This document shows, in pieces, positions 14,801 through 25,799 of a DNA stretch of 64,000 nucleotides. The position numbers and the translations under genes are program-made. The DNA is from Voacanga thouarsii. Taxonomy: Eukaryota; Streptophyta; Magnoliopsida; Gentianales; Apocynaceae. The first letter of the stretch is position 1; every line of letters starts with the position of its first letter. The notes below the pieces were generated by a model. It did no database searches, had not been told where the DNA came from, and saw only the letters and a list, made by a program, of their open reading frames with translations. Where the stretch lies: NCBI GenBank assembly GCA_026120185.1, contig JANUWF010003379.1, positions 930,001 through 994,000 on the forward strand, written 5' to 3'.

Positions 14801-16638
14801 GGTCTACGTGTAAAAGTATACCCGATTATATTTACATTTTTTCATAACACTTTTTCTATTAATTTAAACAAATTCAACGGTCAGATCATTAATTTAAACT
14901 GCCTGTCTTTGTAAATGCCTTAGGTTTTCGGTCTTTTTGTTGAAATTTGTTTGATTGTATGCCAAAATATATCCGATTATCTTCAAATTTGTCCATAACA
15001 CTTTTCTTAGTAATTCAAACAAATCTAACGGTTGGATCATTAATTGAAAGTGTCTATCTTTGTAAATGCCTTAGGTTTTCAGTATTTTTGTAGATATTTT
15101 GTAGGACTACCTGTAAAAGTATTCCCGATTATATTCACATTTTGTCATAACAGTTTTTCTAGTAATTTAAATAAATCCATCGGTCCGATCATTAATTTAA
15201 ACTGCCTGTCTTTGTAAATGACTTTTGTTTTTCGGTCTTTTTGTAGACATTTGTTGGATTGCATGCCAAAATATATATGATTATCTTAAAATTTGGTCAT
15301 AACACTTTTCTTAGCAATTTAAACAAATCGAACGGTCGGATCATTAATTTATAGTGCCTATCTTTGTAAATGCTTTAGGTTTTCGATATTTTTGTAGACA
15401 TTTTTGAAGGGCTGCGTGTAAAAGTGCATGTCTTTGTAAATGCCTTAGGTTTTCGGTCTTTTTGTAAACATTTGTTGGATTGCATGTCAAAATATATCTG
15501 ATTATCTTCAAATTTGGTCATAACACTTTTCATAGCAATTTCACAAATCTAGCGGTCGGATCAATAATTTAAAGTGCCTATATTTGTAAATGCCTTAGAT
15601 TTTCAAATTTCTGTAGAGATTTAATTAGATTGCATGCCAAAATATATCAAATTACCTTTAAATTTGGTTATAACACTTTTATTAATAGTTTCAACAAATC
15701 TAACGATAGGATTGTTAATTTGCAGTGTCTTTCTTACCTAAGTTTTTGGTATTTTTGTAGATATTTTGTAGGACTACGTGTAAAACTATGCCCGATTATC
15801 TTGACATTTTGTCATAACACTTTTTCTAGTAATTTAAGCAAATCTAACGGTCGAATCGTTAATTTAAACTGCCTGTCTTTGTAAATGCCTTAGGTTTTTC
15901 GGTCTTTTTGTAGACAATTGTTGGATTGCATGCCAAAATATATCCAATAATCTTCAAATTTGTCCATAACACTTTTTCTAGAAATGTAAACAAATTTAAC
16001 TATCAGATCGTTAATTGAAAGTGCCTATCTTTTTTAATGCTTTAGGTTTTCGGTATTTTTGTAGATATTCTGTAGGACTACGTGTAAAAGTATACCCGAT
16101 TATCTTTACATTTTGTCATAACACTTTTTCTTGTAATTTAAATAAATCTACTGGTCGGATCATTAATTTAAACTGCCTGTCTTTGTAAATGCCTTAGGTT
16201 TTCGGTCTTTTTGTAGACATTTGTTGGATTGCATGCCAAAATATATCCGATTTTCTTCAATTTTAGTCATAACACTTGCTTAACAATTTCATCAAATCTA
16301 GTGGTTGGATAATTAATTTAATGTGCATATCTTTGTAAATGCCTTAGATTTTCAGATTTTTGTTGAGATTTAACTAGATTGCGTGCCAAAATATATCAAA
16401 TTACCTTTAAATTTGGTTATAACAATTTATTAATAGTTTCAACAAATTTAACGGTCAGATTATTAATTTGCAGTGTCTATCTTTGTAAATACTTTTGTTT
16501 TCACTATTTTTGTAGATATTTTGTAGGACTACGTGTAAAACAATACTCGATTGTCTTCAAATTTTTTCATAACACTTTTTATAAGGATTTGAAGAAATCT
16601 AACGGTCGGATCATTAATTGAAAGTTCATATCTTTGTC

Positions 16639-16884
16639 GATACTTGGAAGATTAAAACCTAGCAGTTTGGTCCACGTGTTTGATTGAAATGAGTCAACGC
16701 TTGGCCGAAATTCTTGCGAAACAAGTGGTCTTGACAAACCAAAGCATTTCGTTATATATTCAATTTATATAGCCTAAAAGTAAGTATTCCTAAACCTTGG
16801 CTTGATAAAAATTTTAAATTGTTATTTCCGCTACGTATTTTATTTTTCCCGCAATCCTTTAGATAACATAATTGAGTAGCAAGA
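16639..16884. other. Short junction segment between satellite and Copia remnant; possible LTR or spacer debris
   Basis: No reading frame or repeat in this window explains these 246 bases. The wording (gaaacaagtggtcttgacaaacc, then ttatttccgctacgtatttt followed by a T-rich run) reminds me of Copia LTR ends, but I cannot define termini or a target-site duplication. It lies between the broken end of the satellite and the first recognisable Copia codons. Confidence 0.3.
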
Positions 16885-18490
16885 GGTCGATTATATAACT
16901 GATGATGAACTTGCTGGAGGTACAAGATCACTTGATGATATTTGTACAAGATGTAACCTTGCTATTTTTTAGCTGACAAGATATTAAAAAGCTACAAAAG
17001 ATCTAAAGTGGATTAGAGTAATGAAGGAGAAGTTAAGGATGATAGAGAAAAAATTCAACATAGATCTTGTTGGACAAGCCTAGCCACAAGAATCCTATTG
17101 GGGTAAAGTAGGTATACAAAACAAAGCTCAACCCTCATAGATCTATTAACAATCATAAAGTAAGTTTAGTTGTAAAAGGCTATGCTAAACAATTTGGGGT
17201 AGATTTTTTAGAAGCATTTGTACCAATAGCTAAGCTTGACGCCATCAAAATGCTTTTAGCTTTGGCAGCTCAAAAATCTTCAAAAATATATCAGTTTGAT
17301 GCCAAATCTATTTTTCCTAAATGGTTATTTCGAGGAAGAGATCTTTATAAAGCAGCCAGATGGTATTCTTGTCCAGGGAAAAAAGGATAAGATTTACCTA
17401 CTTAAAAAGGCCTTGTATGCTCTAAAGTAGGCTCCAAGAGCCTAGTATAGTAGAATTGATAATCATCTACTCAGGATTGGTTTTCGAAAGAGTTTGAGTG
17501 AATCAACTCTTTATGTAAAGTTTGATAATGATGATCTTATTGATGTTTCTTTGTATAGTAACGATCTACTTCTAACTAATAGCAATAAAGGATAGGTGTA
17601 ACATTTAAAGATCAAATGTAGCAAGTCTTTGAGATTACTGATTTAGGAGAGATGTCTTACTTCCTTGGTATTGAAATTCAACAATATGAGAAATGAATTT
17701 TTGTTCAATAGTTTAGGTATGCAAAAGAAGTTTCACATGGAAAACTACATGCCTATAAGTACTCATTTGATTCAAAATGAGAAATTGAGTAAAAATGATG
17801 GAACGGTAAAGGTAAATAAAGGTCTATAAAGTAATCTTACAGGTTGTTTGATGTATTTGATGCCATATATTTTGTACTATGTAAGTCTTTTGTCCATATT
17901 CATGCATTGTGTAACTGAAGTGCATTTTTGAATTGCAAAAAGAGTTCTCAAATAAATTAAAGGTACAATAGACTTAGGAGTTTGCTTTGGAAGATTCGAC
18001 ACGTTAAATTTGCATGATTTTTTTGATATTAATTGGGGTGGAACTAGTGACATGAGAAGCACTTCTTGGTATTTTTTTAGTGTTAGTTCAAGTTTCTTCT
18101 CATGGAGTTCAAAGAAGTAAGATGTTATAGCTCAGTCTACTGCTAAAGTAGAGTCTATAGCTGCTGCTAGAGCTGTTAATGAAACTTTATGGCTAAGAAA
18201 GTTATTCACAGATTTAAACTTTGACCAGAAGGAGCCTACAAAGATATTTGTTGATAACAAAGCTGCTATATCGATCTCTAAAGATCCATTTTTTTAAATG
18301 GCAAGGTAAAACACTTTAAGATTAAGTACTATTTTCTTAGAGAAGTTCAAAGAAACAAAGAAATTTTTCTAGTACATTGCAGAAGTGAGGATTAATTAGT
18401 TAATGTTCTTACAATGGCTATATCTAAAGTTAAGTTTGAAGAGTTAAGAAAGAGGTTAGGAATTTGCAGTAAAAGAAGTAAGGACTAGTT
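16885..18490 (+). pseudogene. Copia pol remnant (reverse transcriptase and RNase H)
   Basis: Decayed Ty1/Copia polyprotein on the plus strand, readable only by switching frames and passing many stops. Reading order: the integrase-RT linker (DDELAGGTRSLDDIY, ~16,895), the start of RT (NPIG then KTKLNP, ~17,090-17,130), KGYAKQFGVDFLEAFVPIAK (~17,180-17,235), the QFDAKS segment, the ALYALK/APR region (~17,415), the active-site region (~17,551), LGEMSYFLGIEIQ (~17,650) and RNase H ending with VDNKAAISISKDP (~18,250-18,290). The catalytic YVDD has become YSND, so the enzyme would be dead even without stops. Integrase, gag and both LTRs are not recognisable. It abuts the satellite on its left, which may mark an old insertion or rearrangement boundary. 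Confidence 0.88.
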
Positions 18491-20327
18491 TAAAATTTGA
18501 ATAAGTCAACTAAATTGTTTGAATTTTCTAATCAATTTATCAATCTTATGCTAATTTTTTAATTGATTTTTTAATTTCCAATTTTTTTGAGATAAAGTTT
18601 GAAGTTTAGTATTCATTCTTATCTATTTTTGATTGTATAAATTAGGCACAATTCTAAACAAAAGTATTACTCATTTTTTTAGCCCTGTTTTATTTGTGTT
18701 ACTTGCTTATATTTGACCACAAATATGATGGGAAATAAAATCTATTGTTCCAAAGTAAAATGGGCAAATTCATTATTTATAAAATTAATTAAACCATCCT
18801 AGAGATCCATCCATTTCTCTCCAATAGTGGAGAGAAAGGATTATGGGGGTTATACTAATCCTCCATCACGCAAATTCTCTTCTTTTCTTTCCCTATAAAT
18901 TTCCAAATATGAGAGTTCAATCTCTCATTCTCTCAAATCTCTTCTTTTTTCTCCAAATCCCTCCATCTAAACTAGCCCTTACTCTGGCCCTCTATCTATT
19001 CCTCATCTAAGTTTTGTTTAGTCCTAAAATCAAGTAGTGAGAGAGGAGAGATGCAGGAATAAAAATACGAGAGATAGAGAAAGCAAAGTAAAAAAGAAAG
19101 AAGGAGATTGAGTGGTGGGTTTGGAGGGAGAAGAGATAAATTGGAGAGAAGAAAAATGAAATTGGAGCATAAAAAGTAAACAACAATCTAGTTGTGGTTG
19201 TGAAGTGTGCAGTAGATGGTCTTTTCCTATAAATTTATGTAGTGTTGCGAGCCCTCAAAGTCTTCTTACCCATGGCCAACATCTCCTTCTTCTTATTTTT
19301 TCCCTCCTAATTTTGTATTGTTCTAAAGACCCTAACGTCTTATGCTCTATTACTGGCATCAACAACATCATCATCATTATTATTATTATAACTTACACTG
19401 CTTCAAGCTTATGTGGTCTTCTTTCTTATTGTCAAAATCTTTCTCTTGCCTTTTTTTAGGGGGGGGGAGGGATGGGGGAGAGAGGGAAGAGTAAATTTCC
19501 TTTTTCTTATGGTAAGAGAGAGGAGGGGGAGGATTTTGGTTGTAGAGTGTACGGGAATAAGGAGAAATTAGAGAGAATAAAAAACAAAGATGATCCAAGA
19601 TTGAAGAAAGATATAAGTGTTATTTCAAGAGAAAATGCTTTAGTGGGAGGAAAATTGCCTTGGTAATATTGCCGATCAACAAATTAAGGTGCAAATATGA
19701 TATTGTTCCTGCTCATTCCACTGTGAATCTCATTTAAAAAAAAGTGTTAAATGTCAAAGCTACATGTTCCAATTTTGGTTCCAAAATGCTTAAACTGCAT
19801 TCAAACCATCATAGATGGTTTTGACTAGAATTTAAACCCATAAATCATAGTTAATTGATATTTAATTATTAGATTCAATTATTTACATTGATTCATAAAG
19901 GAAGACAGAAAACTTATGGTTGAGGACAATAAAAATGGCTATTTCTTCATAGTAAAGATCACTAAATGAAATATATTTGTATTCAAAATGTAATTGTATA
20001 AGACGAAAAACCTAAAATTTTTACTTTTTTTTAAAAAAAAAAGGCTTAAAATTGTTTCTTAATGAAAATAACATAAAATAATAATTAATAACATAACACA
20101 TATTTGAAAAAAAAAAAATTTAAGACTATTACATTTATAATAGTTCTCATGTTCTTTCAATATAAAAAGGGAAGTAAATAAAGAATTCCTAATGGACATG
20201 ATAAGTCCAAACTAAAATAATGTGAATTTGACTTAAAAACAACCAGTGCAAGAGTTTATTATCAATAATAAAATGTTTAGGGATGGTGTGTTTAAGATTT
20301 CATAGATTTAGTGTCATTAGAACAAAA
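18491..20327. other. Unassigned AT-rich sequence with CT/GA-rich tracts
   Basis: No gene or element is supported here. At 18,814-18,837 there is a small hairpin (TTTCTCTCC, six-base loop, GGAGAGAAA), followed by GGATTA...TAATCC at 18,838-18,861. A CT-rich run with ctataaat (~18,892) and a GA-rich run (~19,030-19,150) look promoter- or leader-like, but no convincing coding exon follows. Near 19,360-19,392 there is a short cat/tat trinucleotide run and at 19,459-19,468 a G-run. The last 350 bases are plain AT-rich DNA. The final bases ctatg are the left target-site duplication partner of the Gypsy element. Confidence 0.5.
19363..19392. repeat. Short trinucleotide microsatellite (cat/tat)n
   Basis: About ten imperfect units moving from catcatcat to tattattat. 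No associated gene. Confidence 0.7.
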
Positions 20328-20332
20328 CTATG
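20328..20332. repeat. Left target-site duplication CTATG of the Tat Gypsy element
   Basis: The five bases ctatg immediately precede the TGTTGCC terminus and recur at 36,934-36,938 immediately after the GTCAACA terminus. This shows that both outer LTR ends belong to a single insertion. Confidence 0.95.
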
Positions 20333-22505
20333 TGTTGCCTTACGAAAAGGGGAGCTAATGGAACTGTCGATTGGCTACTTTTTCGATGAACATAAACAGT
20401 CTAATGGAAAGATGAATGGATGAGTCGGACCTTTTAAAAGACGTGAGTTCCTTGAACTTACTATAGAAAGAGTCCAAGAAAGCAGAAATATTGCATGCGA
20501 AAGCAAAGTAGAACTAAACACAATGTATTTCTATTAAGATGATGAACAAATACAAAAGTATTGAAATTTGAAATTAAAGTAACATAAAATGAAAAGCTTG
20601 TAATCAAAGGAGTAAGTAAAATTGTAAGGAAAACGTAAACAAAAGCTGTAAGAAAAGCTATAAACGAAAGCTGTAAGGAAAGCGGTAAAAAATGCAGAAA
20701 AAAAAGGGAATTGAAAGTTAGAAGAAAATTTAGTAATTTGGTTTGAGACGATTGATGTTGGGTTCTTCAATCTGGGATCCCTTCTCATTTTATACTTGTT
20801 GTGGCATGTGTTGGGGATATGCCCTAGAGTCAATTTGTACTTATACAATTGTCATTATGTTTTATATAATAATATGAGGCTTTCCTTTCATGAATAGTGA
20901 GTTTTGTTTTGTTGGTCATCAAGTACGTGATTTGATAGTAAAACCCTACAATGAATACAATGACTATTCTAAAACTGTCCCTGATCGATTATTATTATTG
21001 GAATAATAATAAATTAAGATTAGTATGTTTGTGACTTGATGGCTATGTTTTACTGGCCATGGATATTTGTGATATCGAGTCAAGACATAAATAAATGTTA
21101 GAGAACATTGTATTAGACATGACCCACTGTGAGAGTACTTCATGGAATATGTCATAAGTACTTTCTAGCCATAATAATATTGAAAGTCCTTCGACCTAAA
21201 TTCATTATAGTTTCCTACTTGATAAATTCTATATTTTGACATTGTCTAAAGTTGTCTTTAACCAGATAATAAATTAGACTACTGTTGGATATAGAATAAA
21301 TCAAGGAGAGGAATATGATTGATTGTGAAGGAATTTGTCCATCTCAGTTATGGGAGAGATATCCATAGGCCCCTTGATAAGTTAGACTGTTAAAAATGCA
21401 TGGCCGTGCTCAAATATATCAATTTAAGATATTGATATCATTTGTTTGAACAGTCTACTATGAAATCAAGAAATAATTGATTAAGCTTAATAAGGATGAC
21501 ATGCTCCATGCCTTATGCTTAATCTGGATATCGTGTGACAAAAGGACTAAATATAAAATTATGGTTTGGTTCAAAGAGATCATCGATCTTCATTTAACCT
21601 GGATAGTTATAATGTTTTGCTAGAAACCGCTTATAACTTGTGGGCCATTTAAATATGATTTAGGCACACTGCTAGTGTTAAATGAACCTATAGGGTCACA
21701 CAATAAGCGAACTTGTTAGGTTATTTTTCTGGTGACCAGGTTCGATGAATCTGGATGATATCCAGATTATAAGAATCTGACTCGGTAAATTAATTAGTTA
21801 AATTACCGAGATAATGACAGAATCTTATCATATCAGTTTTAATTTAATTTGAATTTAAATTAGAATATGATAAGATATTATTAGGGTTGGACTCTAAGAG
21901 GTTCGGGGGTTTTTTTAAGAAAACCCTAGCCGTCTTTTCAAAAGTCCAATTTTTCGGTTGAGAACATTCGTGCCATTCTCTACCAGAAAAGGAAAAAAAA
22001 CCCTCTCAAACCCTAGGCGCTAGCACTCCCCGGGTATCGAGTGAGTTCGCGGTGTGTATCCGATAGAGGACGTTCGCATACTGCAGCGTCTGGTGATTGT
22101 TCGGGTTGAACGTACAACAGTGCAACTAGAATCGAAGGATTTCGATTACAGCAACCAGAGGTAATTCTTAAACATTAGATCACTTTAATCGTTTACTTGG
22201 GTCCTCGGGAGGGATTCGTGGATGTTTTTCGCGTTTAGGAGTCCACGAATTCTAACAGCATGGATGCCGACTATTCGAACATGAAGAGAATTCCGCTTCG
22301 TGGCCTGTCTTTGGCGGTTGAGAACGGTAGTGTCTTGCTGATCGTGCTACGATGTGGGGGTGACGACTCATCGGCTCCTAGTTTCGATATTGACCGGGTA
22401 CATCAGCAGAAGATTTTCTTGACGTCGTCATCCATTTGGCAGAATTTGTATCGATTGTGGCTAAAAGTTACCGTAGCAACGGATCGGCTAAAGACGACGT
22501 CAACA
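20333..22505 (-). repeat. 3' LTR of the Tat element, split by a nested solo LTR
   Basis: The LTR consists of 20,333-20,808 plus 22,263-22,505, together 719 bp, and aligns end to end with the 715-bp LTR at 36,219-36,933. It starts TGTTGCCTTACG and ends GACGTCAACA (plus-strand view). A TATA-like motif (TATAAAATG on the minus strand) lies at about 20,786-20,794. It also contains a short degenerate minisatellite at about 20,606-20,693 built from gtaagraaagc-like units, whose copy number differs in the other LTR. Confidence 0.94.
20809..22257 (+). mobile_element. Nested Copia-type solo LTR (1,449 bp)
   Basis: Begins TGTTGGGGATATGCCCTAGA and ends TTCTAACA, with short inverted termini TGTTRG. It is flanked by a perfect 5-bp duplication GCATG (20,804-20,808 and 22,258-22,262). 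There is no internal coding region, so it is a solo LTR produced by LTR-LTR recombination. The opening resembles LTR starts of the Angela/TAR-type Copia group; that assignment is from memory of the motif. It interrupts the Tat 3' LTR just beyond its TATA-like box and is therefore younger than the Tat insertion. Confidence 0.9.
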
Positions 22506-22520
22506 TATGCCCCCTCGAGT
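22506..22520 (-). other. Polypurine tract of the Tat element
   Basis: Immediately inside the 3' LTR the minus strand reads GGGACTCGAGGGGGCATA, ending at the TGTTG terminus. This is the expected place and composition for priming plus-strand DNA synthesis in a Gypsy element. Confidence 0.75.
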
Positions 22521-22873
22521 CCCGTTGCTTTGATGGTGCGAACAGGTAAAGCGACGGGAATCGTACCTCTTTAATTCGTAGCTTTTTTTTTTTTTTTTTT
22601 TGGATAAAGTCAGAACGTCTCGATCTTTTGGAAGGGTGCCGACTCCTTGGTTTCGAAGCCTGCGAGCAGCTAGTCTTTTAAATCTCTTCTTTAAATAGTC
22701 GTGGTCCCCATCGTTCCTCCTTCACCGATACGAAATCCTTCTTCTGCAATAACTCTATCTTGATCAGACTTCTATCTTTCTTGTGAAATCCACCACCATT
22801 TTTTTGCACATTTTATTTGATTGATGAACATCTGAATCTTCATAGCCGCTTCAATTGATCATTCCCCCTGGCT
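22521..22873. other. Non-coding spacer between 3' LTR and antisense ORF
   Basis: Contains an 18-base T-run (~22,583-22,600) and a CT-rich stretch with ctttaaatag (~22,689). The latter could be a weak promoter or leader for the antisense ORF that follows on the plus strand. No coding sequence is seen. Confidence 0.4.
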
Positions 22874-25510
22874 TTGATCCAAGCTGAGGCCAATCTATAT
22901 GTCTTGGGCCCTTGGCTATTACTGATGGAAGTTATCGCCGAACACTTGCAGTTCATCTATCCAGAGGGTTTCACCCTTCCGCTGAATCGGGACAATTTCT
23001 CGGGACAATTTCTCTACGGCCGGCCTGCCCTTTTCTTTCCGCCATTGGTCGCGTTCCCTGAAAAATTATAGAGAATGGCATGACCGTTGCCAAGCCACTT
23101 ATGGGGCCCTTTGGGATCGATGGGGCATCCGTGATGCTATAATGATGTCCAATTTCAAAATGGCCTTCGATTGCAACCTTTTCGTCGCTGTTCTGCCATT
23201 CTGTTCCCCGATGATCAATGGCTTCATTTTCCCCCATGGTGTATTCTCGCCCACTATATAAGGCATCTGTACTATTTTGGGCTTCCGTTGCGACGATGAT
23301 GAAATTCCTACCCTTCACGACGAAGAAAACCTGCCTGCCGTTGAAGCCCATCTGGACAAGTCTACTGCCTCTTATGGCAACTTTATGGCCGCCCAACAGG
23401 GCATCGACAACGTTCTATCAGAGCAAGAACAGTTTGTCTTTCTATGTCTATGGCTTTGTAAGTACATCCTCTACTCTCACTCGGCGGGGATAAGTAATGA
23501 GTACCGATACTACGTATCGGCTTTGCTGAGGAAGAAAAAACACTGTGACCTGGCTTCTCTAGTCCTAGCCTTAGTATATCTGTTGATGAATTAGATGACC
23601 TCAACTCTGTCGGCTGGGGATGACCCGACCAATCTTAGTGGCCCCCTTTGGGTCATGCAGCTGTGGCTTTACCAGTACATTCCCCAATTCAGCATAACAA
23701 TATTCTCGGAGCCTTCGCGGATTCTGCCAATTGGGCTACAGGTTATTGACTGTTGAGGACTCCTATAAAAAGGTCTTCTGCCGGTACCATTATGGCCTAC
23801 CTTTATCAAAACTATCTCCAGAACGCGCCCCACTTCTTTCCTTATTCCGCCCGAAAAACTGATCCCCTCTAGTTAACGAAGCTTGCCGATGCACCAGAAG
23901 CCTCCCAAGAGACCATTTGGGCCAAAATGTTGTGCTCTCAAGAACTCCTTCTTGGGGCAAAATTAGGCGCTCGGAGTGCCAAGTCCTCATGTAAACAGTA
24001 CAACCCTCATTACTTCTCACGGTAATTTGGGCTAATTCAAGATATTCCTGCTGATCCTAGTCATATTTCTTCTTACACTATCATACTTGTCCTATTGGCT
24101 GAAGATGTGCGCATTTTAGCCGATAGGTCCTTAACTGTTCTTCGTTCTTTTGAGTATCACTATTTTCAAGTTGTCAGAGAGGCCACACCTAACTTCAACC
24201 TGTGGTGGCAACTGCTGAGCGAGATGCTCTTCTCTGCTCTTGTGGAGACGTGGTTGCTCAGATTGCCAAGATCGGCATTTGCGGTGGTAGAAATGTCTGT
24301 GCCGAAGAAAAGTAAACAGGGTAAAGCCTCTACCAGTCCGATCATTACGCCATTGTTCCGTACACTACCAGTGAAAAGAGCCCCCATACTCCCGCCTGCC
24401 GATGAGGAAAAAGAGGAAGAAACCGTCCTCCCCCTGCTGAGGTGGTCAAAGAGACGGTAGGCCTCTCATAACCAAGGTTCAAATTGATGCTAAATGCTCT
24501 TTTCTTTTTTAATGCTCTTCAACATTTGACTCAAAGCTAATCTCGTATTGCCTTCTTTTGCAGAAACAAACAACCAGCCAGCTGGTTATCTCTAACTCTT
24601 CCTCAGAGTCATCGGCGGCTATGCCCCCTGTCTCCTGCAAAAATGGCAACGACAGAGAAAGGGACTTCAGCTGTTTCACCTTCACCGATTATTTCCTCTT
24701 CGTCCGAATTACCTACATCAGAGAGAATGGCAGTCGACAAGCCTGTTACGCCCCTGAGCCTCCACTAGAACCTACCCCTTCTCGGTCGGTAACGACTGAA
24801 ACCGCGGCGCCGGAATTTTTACGGAATCTGATGGGAATTGACTTGTCGACCAGCCCTTCTTCCCAAGATGCTATTAGCCGAGCCCTCCTGCTACTGGCAC
24901 AACCAACCGCTTTGGAAGTTCCAATGGAATTGAAATGCCTATTGGCTAACTATCTGGGGCATATGCGATTTATCCAACGCTTTTTTTCCAACACCTAAAG
25001 CAGGTGGGCTAAAGATTCTCGTCAGCTCCAAGCCATGGAGGTGCTCCGAGAATAGGAAGCATTTATGCAAATACATCATCAAGAGTCCTTTGCTCGCCTG
25101 AGTATCCTTCGAACTGAAATGTCTGATAGGGTTGAAAGAATTGAAGGCGTTGAAAAGTAACAGCGAGCACTCCAGGAGGAATTAGGTTTCGAAAGGTGGG
25201 CCCTAGATGAGAAGCTTGAGGCTGAGAATGCCCGTCAACAAATGGCCTCCTCCGTAGAAGAGTCAGGAGCCAAATTCTGGGACGAATGACTCATGCTGGA
25301 GGTTGAAGAAAAGCTGCTCCAAATGGAACTGCAACATTCGAACAAGTTGCTCACCAGCATGCAGTATTTGTGGGACAACTTCCAATCTTACTTGGCCGCT
25401 TTCTTCTGTAGTCCTGATGAAGCTGGTCATTCGGGTACTTAAACTGGGGATGTCAAGAGGCGTTCACCTTCAACGGAAGAATCGGATGCTGGACTAGAGC
25501 TAGCCCCGAA
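22874..25510 (+). pseudogene. Antisense extra ORF: plant mobile domain-like protein, broken
   Basis: On the strand opposite to gag-pol, several frames together read as a plant mobile domain protein. The best segment (23,400-23,590) reads EQEQFVFLCLWLCKYILYS, then ALLRKKKHCDLASLVLALVY. After an in-frame stop (~23,593) comes GPLWVMQLWLYQYIPQFS (~23,640). Another segment (23,790-24,455) reads QNAPHFFPYSARKTDP, WAKMLCSQELLLGAKLG, then SR-stop-FGLIQDIPADP, where the family usually has RQFGL, so a Gln codon became TAA. Downstream (24,560-25,480) is a Ser-rich linker and a Glu/Lys-rich predicted coiled coil (EELGFERWALDEKLEAEN). Such domains occur in host proteins and in extra ORFs of Tat elements. 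At least four stops and several frameshifts make it nonfunctional. The start is uncertain. Confidence 0.8.
24457..24563 (+). other. Possible intron in the antisense ORF
   Basis: A GT at 24,457 (agacg|gtaggcc) and a pyrimidine-rich stretch ending ttcttttgcag at 24,563 bracket a non-coding stretch between two coding-like segments. The reading frames on either side do not join cleanly with exactly these sites, so the boundaries or an additional frameshift remain uncertain. Confidence 0.35.
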
Positions 25511-25799
25511 ATAACTAACCACCTAACCAGAAGAAGTGGAAGAGACCCCAATGGCGGCCGCTCTACCTGAGAAAGATCCGAATTGGCTTGCCATAGTTTC
25601 TTTCACCCAGCCGATCGAGATGCCTCACAATCCTTCTGAGAAAAATTGACTTCTTACTTTTTTTCCCCCTTAAATGTAGCAGCCATCTGATCTGCTCTTA
25701 TGTGTGATCAGCCGTTTCATGTGAATGCCAACATACATATTTTTTCTTTCTGTTATTTTTCTATATACATTTTTTGTCTCTTTTTTTCTCTTTTTTTTT
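25511..25799. other. Spacer between antisense ORF and integrase end, with pyrimidine tract
   Basis: The antisense ORF on the plus strand and the integrase ORF on the minus strand converge here. A T/C-rich tract (~25,735-25,806) lies next to the integrase stop; on the minus strand it is a long purine run. No coding sequence is evident. Confidence 0.5.

Larger units (their letters stand above)
1..16638 (+). repeat. Satellite array block 1: ~151-bp monomers in A/B dimers
   Basis: The whole stretch is a head-to-tail tandem array that enters from beyond the left edge, about 110 monomers in view. Two monomer types alternate. Type A begins near attgaaagtgcctatctttg and carries gtaggactacgtgtaaaagt. 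Type B begins near atttaaactgcctgtctttg and carries ttggattgcatgccaaaata. Both share taaatgccttaggttttcgg and end with caaatctaacggtcggatca. Each monomer is ~151 bp, so the A/B dimer repeats at ~302 bp. Individual monomers differ by many substitutions and small indels, as in an old array. Short ORFs inside it are by-products of the repeat. The array stops within a monomer at about 16,638, where Copia-related sequence begins. The length is in the nucleosome-sized range typical of plant centromeric or pericentromeric satellites; a centromere role is inference only. Confidence 0.97.

Noticed and set aside
1..16638. CRISPR-like array
   Set aside because: No short constant repeat with variable spacers; the entire 151-bp monomer is repetitive and the context is a plant genome.
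19205..19459. Plus-strand frame with a signal-peptide-like start (MANISFFLFF in a neighbouring frame)
   Set aside because: Interrupted at once, runs into a trinucleotide repeat, and shows no conserved motif.
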